From: Opeltia flavorubescens
Taxonomy: Eukaryota > Ascomycota > Lecanoromycetes > Teloschistales > Teloschistaceae
NCBI GenBank assembly: GCA_000442125.1
Contig: KE546971.1
Location: forward strand, 498,583-562,582
Direction: 5' to 3'
Length of the DNA stretch: 64,000 nucleotides
Shown: positions 9,886 through 19,926 of the stretch, piece by piece
Position numbering within the stretch: position 1 is the stretch's first letter
Layout: each line of letters starts with the position of its first letter
Translations under genes and position numbers: made by a program
The notes under the pieces: generated by a model
The model's database searches: none
What the model was told of the DNA's origin: nothing
The model's input: only the letters and a program-made list of their open reading frames with translations

Positions 9886-10641
9886 CTAAGGTTTAAATCG
9901 GAAGGTTAAGCTTACTCTTTTCCAATCCGGACCCCTTCCTTTGGCGCTTCTTCTGATCTCATGCTGCCAGCTCCACCTGCTGGGACCTTTCATGACGAGT
10001 AAGCTCCTGGATGGCAGCTGTACATCTAAGACCTTCCCTGTCTTCTGCGCTTGTGCAGCTCTTCCACTGCGTACTGAGCCGTCATAGGCTTCTACCATTT
10101 CATGGAAGCGAATAGCACTGGCCGAGAGCAGACTTAGACCGACCACCGGCTCGCCAAATTGGAAGTTTTCTGTGTGAGCTGAAATGCCAAGATTCCCGGT
10201 GTACTCGTTAATAATACAATACTGTGGTCTTCGTTCGATTTCGTAGACATGGGTGTCCACGAATCGTTGCACGAGCCAATCGAGCTCCGGAGGCAAGTCT
10301 GGGGCCTGTAACACCTCCGCTTTGGATGTATTGAAGGAGACATTACTTCGCCGGGGCATGATGCAGTATGTCCCTCCGAAGTGCATTGTCCGACGGCTAA
10401 GATCGGTTCGCCAGGTACACTTTGTAGAATTGTTCAAGAAGGCTAGTATCTCCCGTTCTTCTGCTTGGCTTACATAGTCTAGAATGAGTGAAAGACCAGG
10501 TACTGCAGTGGAAACGGTTCTTGGCGATGTGGCCAAGACCATTTGGTTGTCACCTTCTCCATGAGCACTAGTGATGTTCTTTGACGGCGGCGATTTCTTC
10601 TGGAGCGGTTTGAAGAATTCGTCAATAGCTTTTCTTTTCAT
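9886..10641 (-). CDS. AlkB-like Fe(II)/2-oxoglutarate dioxygenase
   Basis: A single-exon, 251-residue protein. Residues 45-251 carry an AlkB-type double-stranded beta-helix: PGLSLILDYVSQAEEREIL, then YCIINEYTGNLGISAHTENF, GLSLLSASAIRFHEM, SLLVMKGPSRWSWQHEI and KRVSLTFRFKP. The iron site reads H-x-E (HTE) rather than the usual H-x-D, with the distal His in WQHEI, and the 2-oxoglutarate RxxxxxR motif is RVSLTFR. The family repairs alkylated DNA or demethylates RNA or protein; which applies here is not determined. The extreme N-terminus, KRKAIDEFFKPLQKK, resembles a PCNA-interaction (PIP) box with the leading Gln replaced by Arg, favouring a replication-linked repair role. Confidence 0.82.
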   Translation of the reverse strand: MKRKAIDEFFKPLQKKSPPSKNITSAHGEGDNQMVLATSPRTVSTAVPGLSLILDYVSQAEEREILAFLNNSTKCTWRTDLSRRTMHFGGTYCIMPRRSNVSFNTSKAEVLQAPDLPPELDWLVQRFVDTHVYEIERRPQYCIINEYTGNLGISAHTENFQFGEPVVGLSLLSASAIRFHEMVEAYDGSVRSGRAAQAQKTGKVLDVQLPSRSLLVMKGPSRWSWQHEIRRSAKGRGPDWKRVSLTFRFKP

Positions 10642-11735
10642 GGTAGAGGATTCTTAATGAAATTAAGCTCTCGACGTAGCTTGTAATCCTTGTTTTTCGC
10701 ACTAGTACCATATTTCCTTCTGGTGTTATTACTCTATGAAAATGAATCCAACGACGCAGCTCTTTTCCCCAGGTTTTGCCTCGGCCTACTCTATTACCGC
10801 GCCAAGACAACAGGCTGTCACGTGGTCGAGACGCGCGATAAAGACACTCATTACCTTACTGACTATTGACATCGACTTATGAGCAGCATCGATCTGGTTC
10901 TGCGTAACATGAATAGATAAGGATTAGATTCGTGGTAACAATCTCAAAGACTGCCGACTCGATTACGAGCTTCAGCCCTTCGAACGATCAAGACACCCTT
11001 GACCCAATGCTTAAAGAATTGAAAATCGAGCCCGTTGCGCAGTTCTTCGACTGAGAATTTTCATTCTCTAGTAATCAACGCTTTGAAGCTACTATTTGAT
11101 GCTTTAGAAAAAGGAAACAATGGAAAACCCGTTCGCAATGTGCAGAAAAAAATTTCAGACCAAAGTCATTCTGCAGTTACCTGAGTAAATCCAGAGATGA
11201 TCAAAAAAATCACATTGGGAATTTGTGCATCATTTGAACCAAATTCACCGTATTTGATAATAACAGCACCATGTGTAAGAGATTAACAGGTGACCGGATT
11301 CTAGGAAAGGGAAATCATGGAGGCATCTCGTAGTCAAAACAGCACTTGAAGTGCAAAGGTTCATGAACATTCATGTATGTATATCGTACAGATCGAATTT
11401 TCTATCTGCTTGAGTATTGTTTCTTTAAAGTCGGAAGTAGCCTCGTCCGCGAATGATCTAGATGGACTTCATCTGAACGACGAGCTCCTTACCGACTTCA
11501 GTACATAACGCAGGAGCGATTGACGGCGATGCGTTTATTAACGCGATTTTCATTGTCCGCAACGCTGTATTCAATTTCTCTGCTATTCGCTACTATAACT
11601 TTTAAAGACTACTTATCGCACGATAGAATACTTTCATGAAAATATAATTTGTTTCCGCAGGGTTCAGTTAATATCTGTGAGCTCTGATCGAAGTACTCCT
11701 ATCTACAACACCCACTCAACACTTAAATAGTCTTT
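10642..11735. other. Intergenic, divergent promoters
   Basis: About 1.1 kb, fairly AT-rich, between the AlkB gene (minus) and the small CxxC-repeat gene (plus). No open frame or repeat of note is visible. Confidence 0.4.
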
Positions 11736-12292
11736 ATGGATACCCACGAGGTAATAGAAATATCCGATACCTCGAGTGATGAGAGTTCAAGTGCGTGTTG
11801 TTCACACAGACCCTGACACGCCGCTGAGTGAATATAGGGCACCCCACGATCGATAAAGTCATTCCTATTTCAGGTTCGTGCAAAGAGCCAATGTGGTTCC
11901 CAGGTCTTCGTCGAATACGAAGCGGCAACTCAGAAGAACGCTATGAGCTGCCCATGATATTCAGATGCCAGGCATGCTTCGATTACTACATGAGCTACCA
12001 TGGTCGAATCCCAGATTCAAGTCGTCATGATTCGCTAGCTCACTTCAAGGGTCCCGGTGTACATGAAAGCCGTGGGCTGCCTTTCATAAACCCCGTTCCG
12101 GCAAATTGCCAATGTCCCGAAGTCTGTCGCGTAAGGCCAAATACCGTCAGATGTGATAATTGTTTCAATTACTACATGGATTTTCTTGGCCGACTCCCGG
12201 ACTTAGATCCTCTCGGGGGCCTGCTTTCTTGCGAGAGGTTTCATTCAAGTGAGACGGAAGAATTGGGCCCTGTTGAAAGTGTCCACCAATAA
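11736..12292 (+). CDS. Unrecognised small protein: SUMO-interaction-like N-terminus plus duplicated CxxCFxYYM motif
   Basis: Exon 1 is 11736-11790 and exon 2 is 11838-12292 (47-nt intron; an alternative acceptor at 11829 keeps the same frame and adds a few residues). The protein is about 169 residues. Exon 1 encodes MDTHEVIEISDTSSDESS, a hydrophobic core followed by acidic/serine residues as in SUMO-interacting motifs. Exon 2 carries two copies of the pattern R-C-x2-C-F-[DN]-Y-Y-M-x3-G-R-[IL]-P-D, at 11963-12016 and 12149-12202, with a further QCPEVC between them, so zinc binding is plausible. I recognise no family. The two copies differ at DNA level, so the duplication is old and apparently constrained. 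Confidence 0.6.
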
Positions 12293-12923
12293 TCATATGG
12301 ACTCTTTATCCACGGAACAGGAGGCGGGCCATGACGAAAGAGCCAACGCCTTTCCAGCGGCTTAAGTCAGAGTGGCAGACTTTGCCGTTGAGACGCAGCG
12401 GACTCAACCTGAAAGCTGCGACTCGGTGTTGCTCATACGCACTTTTCTGTTTTTGAACATTGAGTCATCATAGGGAGAAGCGGGACTAGTAGGTAGGATC
12501 ATGCTGCGGGCTATGACCGTGTAGTTGACTGTATCAAGGGCGTTTTGATTCATCCATCTGAACAAGACGTATCGATGTCTGGAGATGATTCATCAACGAA
12601 TATATAGGTGGCATTGAGACAGCTAAACAGCAACCAGCGGTACTACTCCAGGAGCTTCAGTAAGGTGGAGGTGAATTGTGAATACAAGTCTTGTCGTTTT
12701 CACGTGATAGGACTAAAAAGTCTTTTCGAGTGTCCTAGCGCCAAGCGTTTCATCGTGCCAAGTCTGCTGGTGATATCTTCGTGTTAGAGCAGCTCCTGCA
12801 CCAGCAACAACACCACAGTATATTGGCAGTGACTACCCGTCATGATGTCTATATACTCCCAGATCATGGAATCTCTCTTGTCTGCTAACATTGTTTACAT
12901 ACAGCAGGGCCTGCTTTGCCGCC
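12293..12923. other. Intergenic region
   Basis: 631 bp between two plus-strand genes, holding the promoter of the alpha/beta hydrolase. Nothing specific is recognised. Confidence 0.4.
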
Positions 12924-14259
12924 ATGGAGGCAACGACGAGACTCTCCATTTACGAATTTTACATTCCATCCCTTTATGATGATACAGCTTTGGCTTGCAG
13001 AATATATACCTTACCCGAGAACTACTTTGGAGGGACAAAGCGAGATGGCACCGCCGCCAACAGACCATGGACGCCAATGGGCGCCGTTGTCGCTCATCCA
13101 TGGGCTAAGATTGGAGGCTCACATGATGATCCTGTTGTAATCAATATCGTAACGGAGCTGCTGGCCTCAGGCTTCACCGTTGGCACTTTTAATTTGCGGT
13201 ACGTTGAACGGAAGGATTCCCCATATATCAATTCGATCGCTGATTGCTTATAGGGGTGTTGGCAAATCGAAAGGCAAGACTACGTGGTCGAGCAAGGCGG
13301 AACTCCAAGACTATGTCTCCTTCGTCGGCTTCTTTATGTACTACCTCTCAAATCTTCATCCGCCAATCCCCGAAGCAGAGGACGACTTTTACGCATTGGC
13401 GCCTGTCATTTCGGGCGTCCCAGCTGCTCGCCCACCGGCCAACTTGCTCCTTGCGGGATACTCATTCGGCGCCCTCCTTACTAGACACCTCCCCAACATT
13501 CCCGTCATACTCGGCCGTTTTGCCAAAGTTCTAAAAACGAGTACAGAAGCTGAAATCCGGAATAGGGCCTCGAAGCTGGCGGCTGCGACCACTATTGATT
13601 TGTTGTGCCGCAAGTTTGGTGGCGCAAAAGAGTCACGTCGAATCTTGAAAGGCAAATCACCGGATCGAGGTAACGGCGCCACACCGGTAACTGAACAGAT
13701 GATTCAAGATTGGATTGAAGAAAAGAAGGAGTACATTGCTTTCGTAGAGAGCCCTTTCGAGCGAAAGGAAAAGAGGGATTCTTGGCCCGATGAGATTCTT
13801 GATTTACCTCCAGATGATGAAGACTTTCTTCCGCGCGTCGATATTCCTACCCCGAAATCACATTATCTGCTGGTCTCCTTAATCCTAGAGCCTTGGTCAC
13901 TACCCTGTACTGGGTTCCGAAAACTGATAGATGATCAGGACGACCGTCTGGACGAGAAATTCTTGTACAACACAACGCTCGTTATACATAGCAAAAAGGA
14001 TCCATTTACCTCGCTGGGAAAGATAGAATGGTGGGGTGCGGAGCTCACAAATTGCAGCGACGGGAGGTTCAAAATGATAGGATATGATTATGGGGGCCAC
14101 TTTTGGCGTGACGAAAGCGATTGTCTGTCAATGAGATATGAGATCAGCAAATGGGTCAAGGATTGGCTGAATGAAGGTGAGACAGAAAACGATCGAGGAC
14201 CCAGTGAACGGGTTGCGCGCTGGTGTCGTGATGTCGGAAATAGAGAGGCTGTTGGTTAG
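12924..14259 (+). CDS. Alpha/beta hydrolase superfamily protein
   Basis: Exons 12924-13198 and 13254-14259 (55-nt intron) give 426 residues. The start is the ATG in a good context (gccgccATGg). Splicing restores GTFNLRGVGKSKG, matching the oxyanion-loop region of COG2945-type hydrolases. The nucleophile elbow is GYSFGALL, the candidate acid is in HSKKDPFTS and the His in YDYGGHFWRD. Between the elbow and the acid there is a large insertion with charged and proline-rich segments (KREKRD, LDLPPDDEDFLPR), probably a lid. There is no signal peptide or membrane helix, so it is likely intracellular. Substrate unknown. Confidence 0.8.
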
Positions 14260-14560
14260 TCAGGCGTTATTAAGATTATTGATATCAAAACACTTTTCGA
14301 TAGCACCAACGAGCAATTCTTTGCTCAGAGAAGCCACGTGCTCTTGACAATATTGGTGTGAGAGACGTCTATCTACTCTGGGCTTGTGATTGTAGCGTGG
14401 AGTTAAGAGTCATCTGCCACATCGAAATTTCTCCCCTATGATTTACCCATTCCTCCTTTCTCAATTTCCATAATTGACGCATCGACGTGGATTACATCCT
14501 ATAATGTGAACGTTCAGACATCTCGCATGGTAATATTTCTACTAATCGACGCGCTTGACC
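14260..14560. other. Intergenic region
   Basis: 301 bp between two tandem plus-strand genes; no distinct element seen. Confidence 0.4.
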
Positions 14561-15922
14561 ATGTTCGCCAGCACTTTCCTTTCCCGCCTCACGAACTCCA
14601 AACAATCTCCTCTCCTTCCCCTCTCATCAAGCTCCATCTCACCAGTACCCTACACCGATACCATCATACCCTCAACTACCGACGCGTCGGCCACCTTCCT
14701 CGCCCTCGCCCGTCAGGAAGCCCACCTCCAAGAGCATATCCAATACCTCCTCGACATTCAAAGCGACCGCTTACTCGAAGGCCTCGGCGAAACCACCCCA
14801 AACGCTTCTAAACCCACGAACGGAAATGCCTCCTCGACTCGTAACCCAGCGGGAGCAAAACCCCTCTCCCTCCAGCAAGCCCGCAAAGAACTCAGCACAG
14901 CACTCTCCTCCCTCCTCTCCCTAAAATCCCACACTTCATCCCTCCTCTCCTCCTCCTTATCATCAACCTCCCAAACCCTAACCTCAATATCCCGCTTGCA
15001 CTCCCGTCGAAAAGCCCTCGAGGCCAAGATCCAGGAATTAGAGACTTCGCCCTCATCTACGGAAATTGAGGGATGGTGCAAAGAGGAAGAAGCGCTAGGG
15101 AGGGAGATCTACGAGATTGAAAACCGGCTTTTTGAACTCAAGGCTAGGAGGAGGGTTTTGAGGCAGCGGGTTCAGGAGGGGAGGAATAGGGAGGAGGCGA
15201 GGGTGAGTTCTTATCGGAGGGCGTTGGAGATGGTTTGGGGGGAGGTGGAGGAGGTGGTTGGGAGGAAGCCTGTGGGGGGTGTTTCTTCTTCTCTTGGTTT
15301 GGATAATAGGAGGGGGAAGGAGGAGGTTTGGGATCTCCCGCCGAAGAGACGGACGTTGGATATGGTGGTGGAGTATTATGAGCATGAGAAACGGGATTTA
15401 GGGGGGAGGATTAGGGATTTGGAGACGGAGGAGGTTGCCTTAGAGGATGGGGGGAGGGTGTGGGGGGAGGTTGTGACGGTGGTTGGGGATCTGGAGGTCC
15501 TGCTGGAGAGGGAGATGGCGGGGCTAGAGGGAGGGGATGACGATGTGACGAGGAGGGACGGGATGGAGAGGGTTCTGGGTGGTATGAAGGAGGCGAGGGA
15601 GCGGGCGGAGGGGAGCCTGAGGATGGCGGAGGAGAAGGGGTGGAAGTTACTTGTTGTGTGCATTGGGGCGGAGGCGGAGGCACTGGCGGAGGGGGAGGCA
15701 GTTTTGAGGAACGTATTGGGCGTTGAGGATGAGAATGATATACCTCCCGGTATGAACGGGAGACATGGCGTTACAGGAGAGGAAGAGCCTGGGGTCACGG
15801 ACATAAGTGGACCCCACGACGAACACCAGAATGGGATGATCGAAGAGACGGACGACGACGAGCCCGGTCCTGAGCTGCTGATGTCGACCCAGGAAGAAGA
15901 GCTCGGTCAACTAAGAATATGA
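14561..15922 (+). CDS. ATG28: Probable autophagy-related protein Atg28 (coiled coil)
   Basis: An uninterrupted frame of 453 residues from the first true ATG at 14561. The N-terminal segment ATFLALARQEAHLQEHIQ followed by YLLDIQSDRLLEGLG resembles the conserved opening of fungal Atg28, a coiled-coil protein needed for efficient selective autophagy, including pexophagy. Several coiled-coil stretches follow (RRKALEAKIQELE, EIENRLFELKARRRVLRQR, YYEHEKRDLGGRIRDLE). The C-terminal 60 residues are acidic. The first ~490 nt of the coding strand are strongly C-rich and the rest strongly G-rich, an extreme case of the compositional switch described among the findings. The family name rests on a short motif and architecture, so it could be another coiled-coil protein. 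Confidence 0.55.
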   Translation: MFASTFLSRLTNSKQSPLLPLSSSSISPVPYTDTIIPSTTDASATFLALARQEAHLQEHIQYLLDIQSDRLLEGLGETTPNASKPTNGNASSTRNPAGAKPLSLQQARKELSTALSSLLSLKSHTSSLLSSSLSSTSQTLTSISRLHSRRKALEAKIQELETSPSSTEIEGWCKEEEALGREIYEIENRLFELKARRRVLRQRVQEGRNREEARVSSYRRALEMVWGEVEEVVGRKPVGGVSSSLGLDNRRGKEEVWDLPPKRRTLDMVVEYYEHEKRDLGGRIRDLETEEVALEDGGRVWGEVVTVVGDLEVLLEREMAGLEGGDDDVTRRDGMERVLGGMKEARERAEGSLRMAEEKGWKLLVVCIGAEAEALAEGEAVLRNVLGVEDENDIPPGMNGRHGVTGEEEPGVTDISGPHDEHQNGMIEETDDDEPGPELLMSTQEEELGQLRI

Positions 15923-16176
15923 ACAAGGAAAATAAACTCAGCAGGTTGAACACCTCGGAGATGATTGATTCAATATACCATCACATGCGTACTATATAAA
16001 CATGCTCCCTTTCCTAGCTTTTGAATGCATATGCCCGTGTATCAAAGGCTTGGAAGAAGCCTGAAATCCGCTTATCAACACCGGACTCCTCGCTGCGTCA
16101 AACATGAAATACAAATAAGCGTGTACGCTTCACGCACGCGGTGGAATACTGGAAATCTTATGCAGCAGCTCCCTTT

Positions 16177-18234
16177 CTAAAAGGAGACACCCCATATTCC
16201 CCTCCCTCCACTTACACCCACCCAGTCAGTGCCCTGGCTCGTAAGCCTCTGAGGCGACCAGCTGATATTCCCAACCTCATAATCGCATGTCCAACTCGCA
16301 ACAGGTCCTCTTTCCGTGCTTGTCGATGCGGGACCGATTTGTTGCCCATGCGCTCCATTTGCGGATGTCAAGCTCCCTTGGCTCAGGAGGTCCCAGATCA
16401 GAACGAGGGAGTCGTCTCCGCCGGACGCCAATGTCCCTCTTCTTGTTGGTGACCATTCTATGCAATTGATGGCTGCACCGTGGCCTTTGAGTTCCAGGAG
16501 CGCTTGACCCGGTTGCCGAACGTCGAGGATGCGGATGCTATTGCTATCTTGGGAAAAGGTGGCGAGGAGGTGGGCGTCATGCGGAGAGGCAGCGAGGCGG
16601 AGAAGTGGAGGCGCGTAGGACATTGTTTGCTGGGCCGTGGTTGGGGAGAGGTTCCCTGGGCTATTTGATGCTGGCTCAAATGTCAGCTTTTACGAGAAAC
16701 GAAGAATGAGTAGAGGGGCTCGAGGCTCACATTTATCGTTCTTTTCGTTTGGCTCGTAGATGATGGTACTGTGCTCGAGACTTCGGAGGTCGAACATGCG
16801 GACGCTGCCGTCTGCACCACAGGAAACGAAAACATCGATGCTGTTGGCGCAGAAGCGAACGTCGAAGACTTCTTTGTCATGGGCAATAAGTTGCGTTTTG
16901 GCAGTGAGGGTAGGGATGTCCCATATTGTACACGTCGTGTCTATGCTGGACGTGATAATGAGGCTGGGGGAAAGTGTGTTCCAGTCGAGGGAGGTGAGAG
17001 GCGCAGTGTGCTCAGGTGATTTGGAATTGGAGAGCAAAGCTAAAGGGGTGAGTTTCTGCGGAGTAAGCTGAGTATTATTGGATGAGCGTGATATCGAATT
17101 GGAGGTGTTATAGGAAGGTTGGGAGGGCAATGACCATAGTCGTAGGTGGTCGCCAGATGTAGCTAGAAGATCGGTCGACTGCTTTTGAGTTGACGCAGGT
17201 TCCCATAATATTCTTGTCACAGGGTATGAATGGGTCGCCTCTGCAGTTTTCACAAATTCGAGACCATGTTGCGATCCGTCCTCGGAGGATTCGTCGGATT
17301 CGAGATTTGTATGGGTATCCAAGATTTGGATGAAATTATGGCCGTCTTCGACATAGCTGCCTATTGCCATTTTTCCAGCCGCTTCACCGGTGCTCTGAGG
17401 TTGGACAGGCCATTTGCACCAATCAAATGCGTACACTGGCCATGGGGCAATATAATTGCTGGTGGAGGGAACACTGTTCGCGTCGCTCGAATAGGGGTTA
17501 GCGCTCATTGGTCCATCGACCATACCAGAATCCGGTCGGATGTCTGCCAAACCTAAAGGAGAGTACGCCGAGCTACCGTGCGGTGTATGGGAAGACCCGT
17601 ATCTGTTGTTTGGAGTAGCGGGAAATTTACTACTCTCAGGAGTATTGACATATGGTAGGTATTTCTGATCAAAACCTGCCGGGCTTGACCTTGAGTAGGA
17701 ATGGGAATGGCTAGCGGTAGATGAACGTGACGAAATCGAGTACTGTTGGGTCTGAGTAGAGATTTGTGGCAGCGTCGGCACTGTCCCAGGAGCTGTGTTG
17801 GCAGATGACGCACCTGGTCGTAAGGCACCCGGTAAGATGCCGGCGTTCGAAGAAGCGGCATGGTGGGCGCCCTGAGGGGTGGCTTGGTGGATACTTATGC
17901 CCGGAGCTGAGGGGGCAGAGGTATTATCCTGGGAAGCGTGATAGGAATGATGGCGTGGAACATAGGTCTGCATTTGCGGATTCAGAGTGGTACTTTCTGA
18001 GGGTATATGCAACTCTTCTGGTTGGCGAGCGAAATTCTGTGCTCGTCGTGGAGTCTCAGGATGGTGTATGGAGCTTGGTCCAGATGTCCTGGGGGAGCTA
18101 ATGTTTCCAAAGCCCATGCCTGCAGGTGGTGCTGTCTGGCTTCCAGCACCACTGTCCTGTATGTAATTGTCTGACAAGTAGACTCCCCCACTATTGGCCA
18201 TATCTACCCTGCCCTCTCGCGCGCTTCCGGCCAT
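16177..18234 (-). CDS. WD40 protein of the WDR68/DCAF7 (Han11, TTG1) family
   Basis: Exons 18234-16731 and 16670-16177 (60-nt intron) give 665 residues. Residues 1-250 are a low-complexity Ser/Gln/Pro/Tyr extension. The WD40 part begins YIAPWPVYAFDWCKWP and includes HSYPVTRILWEP, DLLATSGDHLRLWSL, APLTSLDWNTLSPSLIITSS, DTTCTIWDIPT, HDKEVFDVRFCANSIDVFVS and GSVRMFDLRSLEHSTIIYE, then after the intron RILDVRQPG, AAINCIEWSPT, DSLVLIWDL and EVGNISW. This order is that of WDR68, a scaffold for DYRK-type kinases and CRL4 ligase in animals and for transcription factors in plants. The long N-terminal extension is not part of the animal core. Confidence 0.82.
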
Positions 18235-18681
18235 CCTCAGAAGGTCAATGTTAGTGCTATTGATTTGTGCTTAGGACTGATTGCGACTCATCGGTAGGTG
18301 TTCGTGGGCAAGAACATTGCAGCGAGATTATGTGGCGACCATGGTGACTGTTCAAGACATGCAATTCCGTCACCGCCGGATGCAGAGTTTTGTCTGAATA
18401 TCACTCAATTCGTCAGTAGAGCCAGAGACTCGAATCATACTCGTTGTTATTCACTCGTTCGTGGTCGGATTGGTACGTGAGCCTAGCCGCTGGGCGTTAA
18501 CCGGTTAGCCTCTGTATCCATATCAAATGCGCCTTACGGTACCACTTCACCAACAAGACCAAGTAGTGGACGATGGCTTCTCCTCAAGTCTAGAGTATGG
18601 TATATGCAAGGCCTACGCTGATCTTCGCTTCGACCTCATCTGTGTCCGGATATCCATGATATATGAAGAGCGCCCTAAAGT
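18235..18681. promoter_or_regulatory. Divergent promoter region, WDR68-like / CAB4
   Basis: 447 bp between divergent start codons; it must serve both genes. It includes a short upstream open frame at 18527 on the plus strand. No operator recognised. Confidence 0.4.
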
Positions 18682-19926
18682 ATGTCATCTCGAACGCAGT
18701 ATCAACCTGCATGGCTGCTGCTCCTACCTAGTCCACCAAGAGAAATATCGCAATACAGCATAAAGGCAAACTATTCTCATGTTCTAGGTCAAGTCTTACG
18801 GAAAGCAGCTGACATCTCGTCATCTTTTCGTACTGTCGCTGTCGTGGATGTCGCCTTGCCATGTCCTGATGTCTATGAATCTAAAACGCTCCACTACTCG
18901 TATCTGCAGAATCTCTTAGGGCACTTCTACAGCTTGGTATGTCTGTTATGTACAGAACAGTATATCGACGTTCAATATGGTAATGATGTTGATGTGCGCA
19001 TTCTACTATTTCAAGCTTCTTCCTTAGACGGACCAGACCGCCAACAAGAAAAAGCAACAGACCGCGAGTACGACGGACCAATCGTTAGCTTACAAAGATT
19101 GGCACGTTGTCGTACGTTATGGCAACGAGTATGTTCAGTTGACAATGAAAATGGCGATTTCCTGCTCAAGCTTTTCCTAAGCTTGCGTGAACCATCTCTT
19201 AACAGGAGCGAAGAAGACTTAATTATCGAGAGATTCTCAACAGCAAATCTACCGCACACGTCCGGTGATCAGGAATCGATAGAATCGCATAAAGGTTTGA
19301 CTCGAGCTCTTCATGATTCGGTGGCTGTTGGAGGGACTTTTGATCACCTCCATGTTGGCCACAAACTCTTGTTGTCCATGACCGCGCTGGTTCTCGGCTT
19401 GGCTGAGCCGTTAGGCACTGGGCAGCATAGATCAATCACGGTGGGTATAACAGGTGACAAGTTACTCGAGAAGAAAAAATTCCCAGATTTCTTGCAAGAT
19501 TGGCATCAACGACAGACTGCAGTTCAGACATTTTTGGAAGCCTTTCTTGTGGTAAAGGCGCCATTACACCATGAGAGTTCTGTTCAGGACGGAAATACAA
19601 AGCTGGCTAAGCAGCGTGTAGTCTCAAGCTCCTGGTTGTCGGGTCTTGTCGTTCGTTACGTCGAGATCTTTGACGCATTCGGACCCACAATCGAAGATGA
19701 GAAAATCTCTGCCCTAATCCTATCAGCCGAGACAAGAGCAGGTGGAAAAGCTGTTAACGAGAAACGAGCGGAGAAAGGGTGGCCAATGCTGGATATCTTT
19801 GAGGTTGATGTGCTTGATTTCTCCAGCAAGGATGCCAGCGCTTCCAAAGTGGATGACTTTCAAAACAAGATCAGCAGCACTGAGATACGACGAAGGCTCG
19901 GCGAAAGGATGGGGAGGACAGATTAA
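18682..19926 (+). CDS. CAB4: Phosphopantetheine adenylyltransferase (CoA biosynthesis)
   Basis: A single-exon, 414-residue protein from ATG 18682. The C-terminal half contains VGGTFDHLHVGHKLLL, the nucleotidyltransferase T/HxGH signature, then ITVGITGDKLLEKKK, ALILSAETRAGGKAVNEKR and ISSTEIRRRLG. These identify eukaryotic PPAT, which adenylates 4'-phosphopantetheine to dephospho-CoA. The N-terminal ~190 residues (LHYSYLQNLLGHFYSLVC, VDVRILLFQA) are the fungal N-terminal region. There is no dephospho-CoA kinase domain after it, consistent with a separate CAB5 enzyme as in yeast. Confidence 0.9.
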   Translation: MSSRTQYQPAWLLLLPSPPREISQYSIKANYSHVLGQVLRKAADISSSFRTVAVVDVALPCPDVYESKTLHYSYLQNLLGHFYSLVCLLCTEQYIDVQYGNDVDVRILLFQASSLDGPDRQQEKATDREYDGPIVSLQRLARCRTLWQRVCSVDNENGDFLLKLFLSLREPSLNRSEEDLIIERFSTANLPHTSGDQESIESHKGLTRALHDSVAVGGTFDHLHVGHKLLLSMTALVLGLAEPLGTGQHRSITVGITGDKLLEKKKFPDFLQDWHQRQTAVQTFLEAFLVVKAPLHHESSVQDGNTKLAKQRVVSSSWLSGLVVRYVEIFDAFGPTIEDEKISALILSAETRAGGKAVNEKRAEKGWPMLDIFEVDVLDFSSKDASASKVDDFQNKISSTEIRRRLGERMGRTD

